From Trueperaceae bacterium (GTDB lineage: Bacteria > Deinococcota > Deinococci > Deinococcales > Trueperaceae): 5,119 bases of DNA. The notes beneath the pieces are model-generated. The model ran no database searches. It was not told the origin of the DNA and worked only from the letters and a program-made list of their open reading frames with translations. The stretch's first letter is position 1; each line of letters begins with the position of its first letter. Where the stretch lies: the NCBI GenBank assembly GCA_011390455.1, contig JAABSI010000017.1:1-5119 (forward strand), read 5' to 3'. The translations under genes were made by a program, and so were the position numbers. Positions 1 to 5,119 of the stretch are shown here, piece by piece.

Positions 1-184
1 CGAGGGTGAGGACGTCGCACGGACGGTCCTCGTCCTCGAGGAAGTGGTACAGCTGGCGCTCGCCGTCGGGCTTGACGATCACCGCGACGTGGCCCCCTTC
101 GTCGAGCTCGATCACGTACTTCTTGCCGACGCCGGGGAGCGTCGACTCCTTGACCTTGGGGGCAACGGGTGCGGGTCGGTTCAT
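1..184 (-). CDS. khtT: KhtT-like regulatory subunit of a cation:proton antiporter (N-terminal part; truncated by window edge)
   Basis: Only the first 61 codons are visible, and the reading frame is open at the left edge. After a ten-residue leader (MNRPAPVAPK) the protein reads VKESTLPGVGKKYVIEL (residues 11-27), then GGHVAVIVKPDGERQLYHF (30-48) and an acidic stretch LEDEDRPCDVLTL. This is the pattern of the N-terminal domain of KhtT-type proteins: an E-(T/S)-x-LPGVGxK(Y/F) opening, a V-I-V strand and a D-G-x-R-x-LYHF strand. In the family this domain precedes a TrkA_C/RCK_C domain, which would lie outside the window. KhtT is a cytoplasmic peripheral subunit that controls the KhtU K+/H+ antiporter in response to ligand and pH. 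The antiporter gene is not visible but could lie further left. The ATG at 184 is 9 bp past the crtY stop and in the same frame. AGGA (195-192) is a possible ribosome binding site, and TAGGAT (196-191) resembles a -10 box. The leader is longer than in most relatives, so a start further downstream is possible. The family call is good; the exact partner is inferred. Confidence 0.78.
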   Translation of the reverse strand, partial: MNRPAPVAPKVKESTLPGVGKKYVIELDEGGHVAVIVKPDGERQLYHFLEDEDRPCDVLTL

Positions 185-196
185 CGGTGCATCCTA
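185..196 (-). promoter_or_regulatory. Start region of the KhtT-like gene: SD-like AGGA / -10-like TAGGAT overlapping the crtY stop
   Basis: Read on the minus strand, the bases before the ATG are TAGGAT (196-191) then GCACCG (190-185). TAG is the crtY stop codon. The same bases contain AGGA (195-192), a reasonable Shine-Dalgarno 7 nt from the ATG, and they also fit TANNNT exactly 6 bp upstream of the start. Translation could therefore use the ribosome binding site on a crtY co-transcript, an internal leaderless promoter, or both. The motif is seen directly; its function is inferred. Confidence 0.45.
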
Positions 197-1381
197 GCCC
201 CGAGGCGCGGCGGCGCGGGTGCGGTGGGCGGCGTACCGGGCCGTGAGCACCTCGGCCCCCAGCCGCCAGAAGAGCGGTACGTCGACCCCCAACATCAAGC
301 GCACCTCGTCGACCAGGCGCGTGTCCTCGTCCAGGAAGGCGAACACGCGAGGCGCCGGGTTGTTGGCGAAGAGCCGTGCGAAGAACGAGGCGCCATCTTG
401 CCGGCCGGTCGCGAGGCCGCGGAGCAGCACCGCGTCCATGAGGGCGTTGCGCGGCCGGCCGGCGCGGAGCACCGGCGGCGCGCCCGTCGCCGCCCAGCCG
501 CGGGCGAGCGCATCGGCGTGCCGCAGGACGCGGGTGAAGGTGTACCCGGTGCTCGCCTTGGTGAGACCGCCCGCGGTGCCGATCACGCGCACGCGGGCAC
601 CGCGGGTGGCCGGGAAGGGGCGGTCGGTCATCGGGATCACGCCGATCTCGGTCCGCTCGACGCGGTAGCCACCCCAGCCACGGGCGGCGACGTAGTCGCG
701 CAGGCGCGCCTCGTAGCGATCGATGGGCCACACGTCCGGCGAGAACACCGTGTACTCGACCAGGGCTCGGCGCGGATCGCTGGGGAGCACGTAGACGAAG
801 CACGTGCCCCCCTCCTGCAGGACGCGGAAGTCCATGAAGGTGGCGACGCCGGGGTCGAAGGTCGGTTCCTCGGTGACGACCTCCCAGCCCAGGAAGTGCT
901 GCAGCAGCTTGTGGTACCCGGTCGGGACGTCGTGCGGCACCGCGGTGGCGTCGAGCGCCCACGCGGCTTCGACCCGCGCGCCGTCGACCTCGGCGACCGC
1001 CCGGTCGCCTTCGGTGCGGACGTCGGTGATCTGCCCCACCCGGCGCTCGACCTGGGGCCGCCCCTCGAGCCAGCGCTCGTGGTGGTCGAAGAAATCGCCG
1101 CCACGGATCATCTTGTAGGTGTACGGCTCTGGCGCCAAGCGCTGATGGGCGCCATCAGGACCGTAGACATCGAGGCCGCTCCAGCGGTGCGCGATCAGGC
1201 CCTCGAAAGGCCCTGGCTCCTGCTCCCAGAAGCACCAGGTGCGGTCGTCGCCGCGGCGGGGCGCGGCGTCGACGAGCAACACCCGAAGGTCGCCCAGGCC
1301 GTGCCGTTCGAGCGCGCGCAGCGCGGCGAAGCCGGCGAGGCCGGCGCCGGCGACGAGGAGGTCGTACCGCGGAGGCGTCAC
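194..1381 (-). CDS. crtY: Lycopene beta-cyclase (CrtY family, FAD-binding)
   Basis: This 395-residue protein has the usual CrtY length and motifs in order. They are the dinucleotide-binding loop GAGLAG (residues 12-17) after an N-terminal beta strand, the family signature DDRTWCFWE (45-53), LLQHFLGWEV (159-168), MDFRV (183-187), FVYVLPSD (195-202), ALVEYT (206-211, with the conserved acidic residue Glu209), GVIPMTD (247-253) and GTAGGLTKASTGYTF (268-282, second flavin-binding segment). The tail carries FFARLFANNP (333-342) and FLDEDT (349-354). The family cyclises the psi ends of lycopene to beta-ionone rings in a flavin-dependent, non-redox reaction at the membrane. Whether one or both ends are cyclised cannot be read here. 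The wording of the motifs (LVEYT, IPMTD, GLTKASTGYTF) resembles Bacteroidota/Deinococcota cyclases. Translation starts at GTG 1381: the in-frame TAG at 1393-1391 rules out any further upstream ATG, GTG or TTG start. No Shine-Dalgarno is visible and a -10-like TAGATT lies 6 bp upstream, suggesting a leaderless message. No crtB or crtI is in the window. Confidence 0.93.
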   Translation of the reverse strand: MTPPRYDLLVAGAGLAGFAALRALERHGLGDLRVLLVDAAPRRGDDRTWCFWEQEPGPFEGLIAHRWSGLDVYGPDGAHQRLAPEPYTYKMIRGGDFFDHHERWLEGRPQVERRVGQITDVRTEGDRAVAEVDGARVEAAWALDATAVPHDVPTGYHKLLQHFLGWEVVTEEPTFDPGVATFMDFRVLQEGGTCFVYVLPSDPRRALVEYTVFSPDVWPIDRYEARLRDYVAARGWGGYRVERTEIGVIPMTDRPFPATRGARVRVIGTAGGLTKASTGYTFTRVLRHADALARGWAATGAPPVLRAGRPRNALMDAVLLRGLATGRQDGASFFARLFANNPAPRVFAFLDEDTRLVDEVRLMLGVDVPLFWRLGAEVLTARYAAHRTRAAAPRG

Positions 1382-1387
1382 TCGGCC

Positions 1388-1393
1388 AATCTA
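1388..1393 (-). promoter_or_regulatory. Predicted -10 box (TAGATT) of crtY, leaderless type
   Basis: TAGATT on the minus strand matches four of six positions of TATAAT and fits TANNNT. It sits 6 bp before the GTG at 1381, which would put the transcript start at or next to the start codon. There is no convincing -35 hexamer 16-18 bp upstream and no Shine-Dalgarno sequence. The TAG of the box is also the in-frame stop that limits the upstream extent of crtY. Confidence 0.5.
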
Positions 1394-1409
1394 CCGGGCG
1401 CGGGCGCGG

Positions 1410-1415
1410 TAGCCT
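1410..1415 (+). promoter_or_regulatory. Predicted -10 box (TAGCCT) of the phosphatase-mannosidase operon, leaderless type
   Basis: TAGCCT fits TANNNT but matches TATAAT at only three positions. It lies 6 bp before the GTG at 1422, the same spacing as on the crtY side. No -35 element or well-spaced Shine-Dalgarno is visible; the G-run at 1417-1420 is too close to the start codon. The call rests mainly on position and symmetry with the crtY box. Confidence 0.42.
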
Positions 1416-1421
1416 CGGGGT

Positions 1422-2210
1422 GTGACGACGCCTGCGGCCCCGAGCCACGCCGACCGCTTCCTGTTGCTGCGCGGCACCACCAACACCCGCGACCTGGGCG
1501 GCCTGCCGCTCGCGGGCGGCGGCACCACCGCGAGCGGGCGGGTGTGGCGCTCGGACGCGCCGCTCGCCCTCGCGGACGAGGACCTCGAGGCGCTCGCGCG
1601 CCTCGGCCTCACCACGGTCGTCGATCTGCGCGAGGCCGGCGAGCTGGCGCTCGAACCGAACGCGCTGGTGGGGCACCCGTACGTGGTGGTGCACCACGTG
1701 GAGGTGTGGCGGCTCGTGCACGAGCGCGGCGGCCGGCCGAGCGACCCCTTCGACATCACCGCCTTCTACGTCGCAGCGCTCGACCACGCCGGGGAAGCCT
1801 TCGCGGAGGGGGTGCGCCTGATCGCGGACGCCCCGGGGGCAGCGGTCTTCCACTGCACCGCGGGCAAGGACCGCACCGGCGTGCTCGCGGCGCTCGTGCT
1901 CGAGGCGGTCGGCGTGCCCCGCGCCGCGGTGATCGAGGACTTCGCGCTCACCCACGACCGGATCGAGACCGTGCGCGAGCGGTTGCTCGCCGCCGCGGTG
2001 CGCCGCGGCGTCGACCCGCTCCAGTTCGGCCGCCTGCTGGGCGCGACGGCCGACCTGATCGAACCGGCGCTCGCGCACCTCGACGACCGCCACGGCGGCG
2101 CGGTGGCGTACCTGAAGGCCGCCGGCGTCGACGACGCCACGCTCGCACGCCTGCGCGCGAAGCTCGCACCGTGCGAGCCGCTCGCGCCGCGCGGGCCGCT
2201 CGCGCCCTAG
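1422..2210 (+). CDS. Protein-tyrosine / dual-specificity phosphatase (Y_phosphatase3 family)
   Basis: The 262-residue protein carries the cysteine phosphatase loop HCTAGKDRTG (residues 144-153), with Cys145 the expected nucleophile and Arg151 the phosphate-binding arginine. It also has the other marks of the family containing mycobacterial PtpB and Listeria LipA: NTRDLGG (21-27), VWRSD (41-45), VVDLRE (66-71) and the conserved C-terminal helix region LDDRHGGAVAYLKAAGVDDATL (around 220-241). Length is normal for the family. Members remove phosphate from phosphotyrosine, and some also act on phosphoserine/threonine or phosphoinositides; the substrate here is unknown. No signal peptide or membrane segment is seen, so it is probably cytoplasmic. 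GTG 1422 is the start: an in-frame TAG stands at 1410-1412, and starts further in would cut into the NTRDLGG motif. The tail PLAPRGPLAP comes from a short DNA repeat and is probably not part of the fold. It lies 25 bp upstream of the mannosidase gene, so the two are likely co-transcribed. Confidence 0.9.
   Translation: MTTPAAPSHADRFLLLRGTTNTRDLGGLPLAGGGTTASGRVWRSDAPLALADEDLEALARLGLTTVVDLREAGELALEPNALVGHPYVVVHHVEVWRLVHERGGRPSDPFDITAFYVAALDHAGEAFAEGVRLIADAPGAAVFHCTAGKDRTGVLAALVLEAVGVPRAAVIEDFALTHDRIETVRERLLAAAVRRGVDPLQFGRLLGATADLIEPALAHLDDRHGGAVAYLKAAGVDDATLARLRAKLAPCEPLAPRGPLAP
2162..2178. repeat. 17-bp perfect palindrome near the 3' end of the phosphatase gene
   Basis: GCTCGCAC (2162-2169) and GTGCGAGC (2171-2178) are exact inverted copies around one base. 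In RNA this gives a 7-bp, G/C-rich stem with a CCG loop. It lies inside the last 20 codons of the phosphatase, about 45 nt before the mannosidase ribosome binding site. No T-run follows, so it is not a standard intrinsic terminator. It may tune mRNA stability or expression between the two genes, or may be a by-product of base composition. Confidence 0.5.
2177..2206 (+). repeat. Short direct repeat encoding PLAP-RG-PLAP at the phosphatase C-terminus
   Basis: GCCGCTCGCGCC occurs at 2177-2188 and again at 2195-2206, an 18-nt period in frame. It yields PLAPRG followed by PLAP just before the stop codon. This looks like a small local duplication that lengthened a disordered tail. Confidence 0.55.
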
Positions 2211-2223
2211 CGCCGCCCGACCC

Positions 2224-2229
2224 GAGGTG
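2224..2229 (+). promoter_or_regulatory. Ribosome binding site of the alpha-mannosidase gene
   Basis: GAGGTG lies 6 bp before the ATG at 2236, with its GAGG core 8 bp from the ATG, a normal Shine-Dalgarno distance. It favours ATG 2236 over the in-frame GTG at 2227, which is itself part of the motif and has no proper site of its own. It also contrasts with crtY and the phosphatase gene, which show no Shine-Dalgarno. Confidence 0.7.
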
Positions 2230-2235
2230 CCCCCG

Positions 2236-5119
2236 ATGCCCAGCCCCTTCGACCCGCACGACCCCCGCAGCCCGGAGCAGCGCCTCGCGCACCTGCGCGC
2301 GCGCCTCGGCGACCTGCGCGCCTGGCGCGTGCGCGACGCGCTGCCGCTCGGCAACTGGCGCGCGACCCCCGAGGGGGGCGAGCCCGTCGAGATCGCCCTG
2401 GGCGACCCCTGGCCCACGCGCGACGGCCTCGTCGCCTTCGATCGCCACACCGTCACCTTCCCGGCGGACTGGCCGCTCGAGGAGGTCCGCCTCGAGCTCG
2501 ACGCCGGCGGCGAGGGGTTGGCGACGCTGCACTCGAAGTTCGGGAAGCGCTCCTTCGGGCTCGACCCGTACCACCGCGAGCTGGCGGTGCCGGCGCTGGC
2601 CTTCGGTCTGCGGATCGAGGCGGTGGCCCGCCGCCCCTTCGGCGAGCCGGTGCCGGACCCCCGCTTCGGCACGACGCGCCTCGTCTGGCTCGATGCCGAC
2701 GTCGAGGGTCTGTCGAACCGGTTGGCGGTCGTCGCCGAGGCCGTTGCGGCGCTGCTCGCCGGCGGCCGCGACGGCGAGGCGGTCGACGCCCTGCTCGACG
2801 CCGCCGACGGGGCGCTGCACGGGTTGCACCTGCCGAGCGCCACGGAGGCGCTGCTGCCGCGGCTGGCGGCGCAGGGCGCCTTCGCCCGCGACTGGACGCC
2901 CCCCGAAGGGCTGGGCGACGCGCTGGCGCCGCTCGGCGACGAGGCCCGGGCGCGCGTCCGCGACGCCGATCTGCGCCTGCGCACGGCGCTGCAGGGCGCA
3001 CGGGCGACGCTGCCCCCGCGCGGGCGGGTCGCGGCGGTGGGCCACGCCCACATCGACCTGGCCTGGCTGTGGCCGGTCGACGAGACCCGCCGCAAGGCGC
3101 GGCGCACCTTCGGCACGGTGCTGGGGCTCATGGACGAACGCGAGGGATGGGCCTTCGGCCAGTCCTCGGCGGCGCTGCACGCCTGGTACGCCGAGGACGA
3201 TACGGAGGGTTTCGCGCGCCTCCGGGAGCGGGTGGCCGACGGGCGCTGGGAGGTGCTGGGCGGCACCTGGGTGGAGCACGAGACGGCGATGAGCTCGGGC
3301 GAGTCGCTCGCGCGCCAGCTGCTGTACGGCCAGCGCTGGTTCGAGCGCCATCTGGGGGTGCGGGCGCGCATCGGTTGGCTCCCCGATTGCTTCGGGTTCG
3401 CGCCCGCGGTGCCGCAGTTGCTGCGCTCGGCGGGGATCGACGCCTTCGTCACCACCAAGACCAACTGGAACGACACCAACCGCCTCCCCTACGACCAGTT
3501 CTGGTGGGAGGGGCTGGACGGCTCGCGGGTGCTGACCCACACCTTCGAAAACCCGTCCGACAACTACAACGCCGTTCTTGGCCCGTCGAGCGCTCTCGAG
3601 ACCTGGCGCCGCCGACGCCCGCGCGCGGCGCACCCCGAGACGCTGCTCTCCTTCGGGTACGGCGACGGCGGCGGCGGGCCGACGCGCGGCATGCTCGACG
3701 CCGCCGCCGCGATGGCGGAGCTGCCGGCCCTCCCCGAGGTGACGCTCGGTCGCGCCGACGCCTTCGTCGACCGCCTCGCCGCCACCGCGGCCGAGCGGCC
3801 GCTCCCGACCTGGCGCGGCGAGCTCTACTTCGAGCTGCACCGCGGCACGCTGACCTCGCAGGCGCGCACCAAGCGCGGCCATCGCCTCGCCGAGGCACGG
3901 CTGGTCGAAGCCGAGGCGCTCGCGGGGCTGGCGGCCTTCCTGGAGGGCGCGCCCGCGCCCGACCTCGACGAGGCCTGGCTGCGGCTCCTGACGGTGCAGT
4001 TCCACGACGTGTTGCCCGGGTCGTCGGTGCGCGAGGTGGCGGCGTGGGCGGAGGCCGAGCTGGCGGCGGTGCAGGCCATGGCCGAGGCGGCGGCGTCCGA
4101 GGCGGCGGCGCGGTTGGCCGGGGTCGGCGACCACCACTGGATGCTCGCCAACCCGACGCTCTCCGAGCGCCCGGCGCGCGCGCTGCTGCCGTCGGACGCC
4201 GCCGTCGGCCAAGCCGTGCCCGGCGGCCGCGCCTGGGTCGGGCGCGCCCCGGTCGCGTCGCTGGCGCGCGACGTCCGCGCGCTCGATCCGACGGACGACG
4301 TCGTGAGCGTCGCCCCCGACCGCCTCGCCAACCGGCGGATCGAGGCGCGCTTCGACGACCGCGGCGAGCTGATCGCCCTGCGGGACCTCGAGCGCGGCGC
4401 CGACCTGCTCGTGGACGGCGGCCACCGGGTGTGGGCCTTCCCCGACCACCCGCGCGCCTGGGACGCCTGGGACGTCGAAGCGGGGTACGACGTCGACGGC
4501 CTGGAGCTCGCCGGCGACGGCCCGGCCGAGGTCGTCGAGTCGGGCCCGATGCGCGGCGCGCTGCGCGTCGTGCGCACCTTCCGCGGCAGTCGCATCGTCC
4601 AGACCTACCGCCTGTGGGCCGACGCCGCCCGCCTCGACGTCGCCACCGAGATCGACTGGCGCGAGCGCCGCTGGCTGCTGCAAGCGCGGGTGCCGGTGGC
4701 GGTGCGCGCCGAGCGCGCCACCTTCGAGTGCGCGCATGGCGTCCTGACGCGCCCGACCCACCGCAACACCCCATGGGATGCGGCGATGTTCGAGGCGCCC
4801 GTGCACCGCTGGCTCGACCTGAGCGAACCGGGCCGCGGCGTCGCGCTGCTGAACGACGGGCGCTACGGTGCGCACGCGCACGGGCACGTGCTCGCGCTGT
4901 CGCTGGTGCGCGGCCCGGTGTGGCCCGACGCGCGCGCCGACGAGGGCCGCCACGAGGTCACCTACGCGCTGCTGGCGCATGGCGGCGATCCGTTCGAAGC
5001 CGGCGTGCTCACGGAGGCCGACGACCTGCACGCGCCCCTGCGCGCGCGACCGACCGCGTTGCCGGCGGGGGTGGCCCGCGCGCTGGCGGCGGACGGCGTG
5101 CAGCTGGCCCTGTCGGGCT
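2236..5119 (+). CDS. GH38 alpha-mannosidase, MAN2C1/Ams1-like cytosolic type (3' end outside window)
   Basis: One uninterrupted frame of 961 codons runs to the right edge. It resembles animal MAN2C1 and yeast Ams1, which are about 1040-1080 residues, so only the last part is missing. An N-terminal accessory region with DPYHRE (residues 110-115) comes first. The GH38 catalytic domain then shows GHAHIDLAWLWP (from 269; His272 and Asp274 the expected zinc ligands), GGTWVE (342-347), GWLPDCFGF (Asp384 the expected nucleophile and zinc ligand), WEGLDGSRVL (424-433) and GDGGGGPT (476-483, Asp477 a possible acid/base). The helical middle domain has ELHRGTLTSQ (His535 the probable fourth zinc ligand) and QFHDVLPGSS (588-597). 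The C-terminal beta domain has RPTH (839-842), RWLDLSE (858-864) and ALLNDGRYG (870-878). The family releases mannose from alpha-mannosides with retention, using zinc. There is no signal peptide, so it probably acts in the cytoplasm on imported or recycled mannosides. It is second in an operon behind the phosphatase. All predicted catalytic residues are present. Confidence 0.94.
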   Translation, partial: MPSPFDPHDPRSPEQRLAHLRARLGDLRAWRVRDALPLGNWRATPEGGEPVEIALGDPWPTRDGLVAFDRHTVTFPADWPLEEVRLELDAGGEGLATLHSKFGKRSFGLDPYHRELAVPALAFGLRIEAVARRPFGEPVPDPRFGTTRLVWLDADVEGLSNRLAVVAEAVAALLAGGRDGEAVDALLDAADGALHGLHLPSATEALLPRLAAQGAFARDWTPPEGLGDALAPLGDEARARVRDADLRLRTALQGARATLPPRGRVAAVGHAHIDLAWLWPVDETRRKARRTFGTVLGLMDEREGWAFGQSSAALHAWYAEDDTEGFARLRERVADGRWEVLGGTWVEHETAMSSGESLARQLLYGQRWFERHLGVRARIGWLPDCFGFAPAVPQLLRSAGIDAFVTTKTNWNDTNRLPYDQFWWEGLDGSRVLTHTFENPSDNYNAVLGPSSALETWRRRRPRAAHPETLLSFGYGDGGGGPTRGMLDAAAAMAELPALPEVTLGRADAFVDRLAATAAERPLPTWRGELYFELHRGTLTSQARTKRGHRLAEARLVEAEALAGLAAFLEGAPAPDLDEAWLRLLTVQFHDVLPGSSVREVAAWAEAELAAVQAMAEAAASEAAARLAGVGDHHWMLANPTLSERPARALLPSDAAVGQAVPGGRAWVGRAPVASLARDVRALDPTDDVVSVAPDRLANRRIEARFDDRGELIALRDLERGADLLVDGGHRVWAFPDHPRAWDAWDVEAGYDVDGLELAGDGPAEVVESGPMRGALRVVRTFRGSRIVQTYRLWADAARLDVATEIDWRERRWLLQARVPVAVRAERATFECAHGVLTRPTHRNTPWDAAMFEAPVHRWLDLSEPGRGVALLNDGRYGAHAHGHVLALSLVRGPVWPDARADEGRHEVTYALLAHGGDPFEAGVLTEADDLHAPLRARPTALPAGVARALAADGVQLALSG
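4082..4110 (+). repeat. In-frame direct repeat in an Ala/Glu-rich helix of the mannosidase
   Basis: CCGAGGCGGCGGCG occurs at 4082-4095 and 4097-4110, a 15-nt period that encodes AEAAASEAAA (residues 616-625). It sits in a helical linker after the QFHDVLPGSS motif, where human MAN2C1 is also alanine-rich. Length change here should be tolerated by the protein. It is most likely simple slippage in a GCG/GAG-rich stretch. Confidence 0.5.

Larger units (their letters stand above)
1376..1427. repeat. Mirror-symmetric divergent promoter region (two-block inverted repeat)
   Basis: Two perfect 6-bp inverted pairs share one axis at 1401.5. The inner pair is CTACCG (1391-1396) with CGGTAG (1407-1412), and the outer pair is CGTCAC (1376-1381) with GTGACG (1422-1427). 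The inner blocks contain the first half of each -10-like box. The outer blocks are the first two codons of crtY and of the phosphatase gene. The central 10 bp (1397-1406) are G/C only. Either the region is a back-to-back promoter with similar cores, or the dyad is also an operator. No regulator gene is visible in the window. Confidence 0.55.

Noticed and set aside
219..668. A plus-strand frame of 149 codons inside crtY
   Set aside because: It is antisense to conserved CrtY motifs and has no ribosome binding site or family resemblance.
2162..2235. Intrinsic terminator between the phosphatase and mannosidase
   Set aside because: The palindrome lies in the coding sequence and is not followed by a T-run. 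The close spacing and Shine-Dalgarno of the next gene argue for read-through.
2227..2235. GTG at 2227 as an alternative, three-codon-longer start of the mannosidase
   Set aside because: This GTG is part of the GAGGTG ribosome binding site, which is correctly spaced for ATG 2236 and leaves the GTG without a site of its own.
44..3292. A plus-strand open frame of about 1082 codons crossing crtY, the phosphatase and the start of the mannosidase
   Set aside because: It runs antisense to crtY and out of frame with both plus-strand genes, and shows only low-complexity Arg/Ala/Pro-rich sequence after the crtY region. This is a high-G+C shadow frame.
1155..3479. A minus-strand open frame of about 774 codons overlapping the phosphatase and mannosidase
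   Set aside because: The composition is Ser/Arg/Pro-rich without any domain. It overlaps two well-supported genes on the other strand and part of crtY in a wrong frame.
3838..3861. Possible loss of a zinc-binding histidine, because TSQARTKRG aligns with TTHAQIKKG of human MAN2C1
   Set aside because: The likelier zinc ligand is the earlier His535 in ELHRGT, which is present. From memory, bacterial GH38 proteins commonly have TxQA at the later site, so this looks like normal family variation.
1948..5031. A very long open frame on the minus strand (about 1027 codons) opposite the mannosidase
   Set aside because: Its product is rich in Arg, Gly, Ala and Val and has no recognisable motif. It is the mirror of a G/C-ending codon pattern that removes stop codons from the opposite strand. 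The plus-strand frame carries the full set of GH38 motifs.

Overview
The window is very G+C-rich (roughly 70% or more by eye), bacterial and densely coding. It holds four genes in two divergent pairs and no RNA gene, insertion sequence, CRISPR array or phage gene. The lineage cannot be fixed from sequence alone. The best guess is Deinococcota, for example a Trueperaceae-like organism. That rests on high G+C, a lycopene cyclase of the type seen in Bacteroidota and Deinococcota, and three start codons that each follow a TANNNT -10-like hexamer by exactly 6 bp. That layout is typical of leaderless transcripts in Deinococcus, but also in high-G+C Actinobacteria, which remain an alternative.

Minus strand, right to left: a complete lycopene beta-cyclase gene (crtY, 1381 to 194), then after a 9-bp gap the first 61 codons of a KhtT-like regulatory subunit of a cation/proton antiporter, which runs off the left edge. 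Plus strand, left to right: a complete protein-tyrosine/dual-specificity phosphatase with an HCTAGKDRTG active-site loop (1422-2210), then after a 25-bp gap a GH38 alpha-mannosidase of the cytosolic MAN2C1/Ams1 type. The mannosidase starts at 2236 and is still open at the right edge, with 961 codons visible and perhaps 60-90 residues missing.

The two pairs share a 40-bp intergenic region (1382-1421) that is partly mirror-symmetric around position 1401.5. The -10-like boxes (CGGTAG blocks) and both GTGACG start regions are inverted copies equidistant from one axis. This compact divergent promoter, with probable leaderless translation on both sides, is the most interesting feature here. The mannosidase instead has a clear Shine-Dalgarno sequence (GAGGTG), as expected for the second gene of an operon. 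Each pair is probably one transcript. The four functions (carotenoid ring formation, K+/H+ antiport control, phosphatase, mannoside hydrolysis) do not form a recognised pathway. I see no clear evidence of a new biological system in the protein content.
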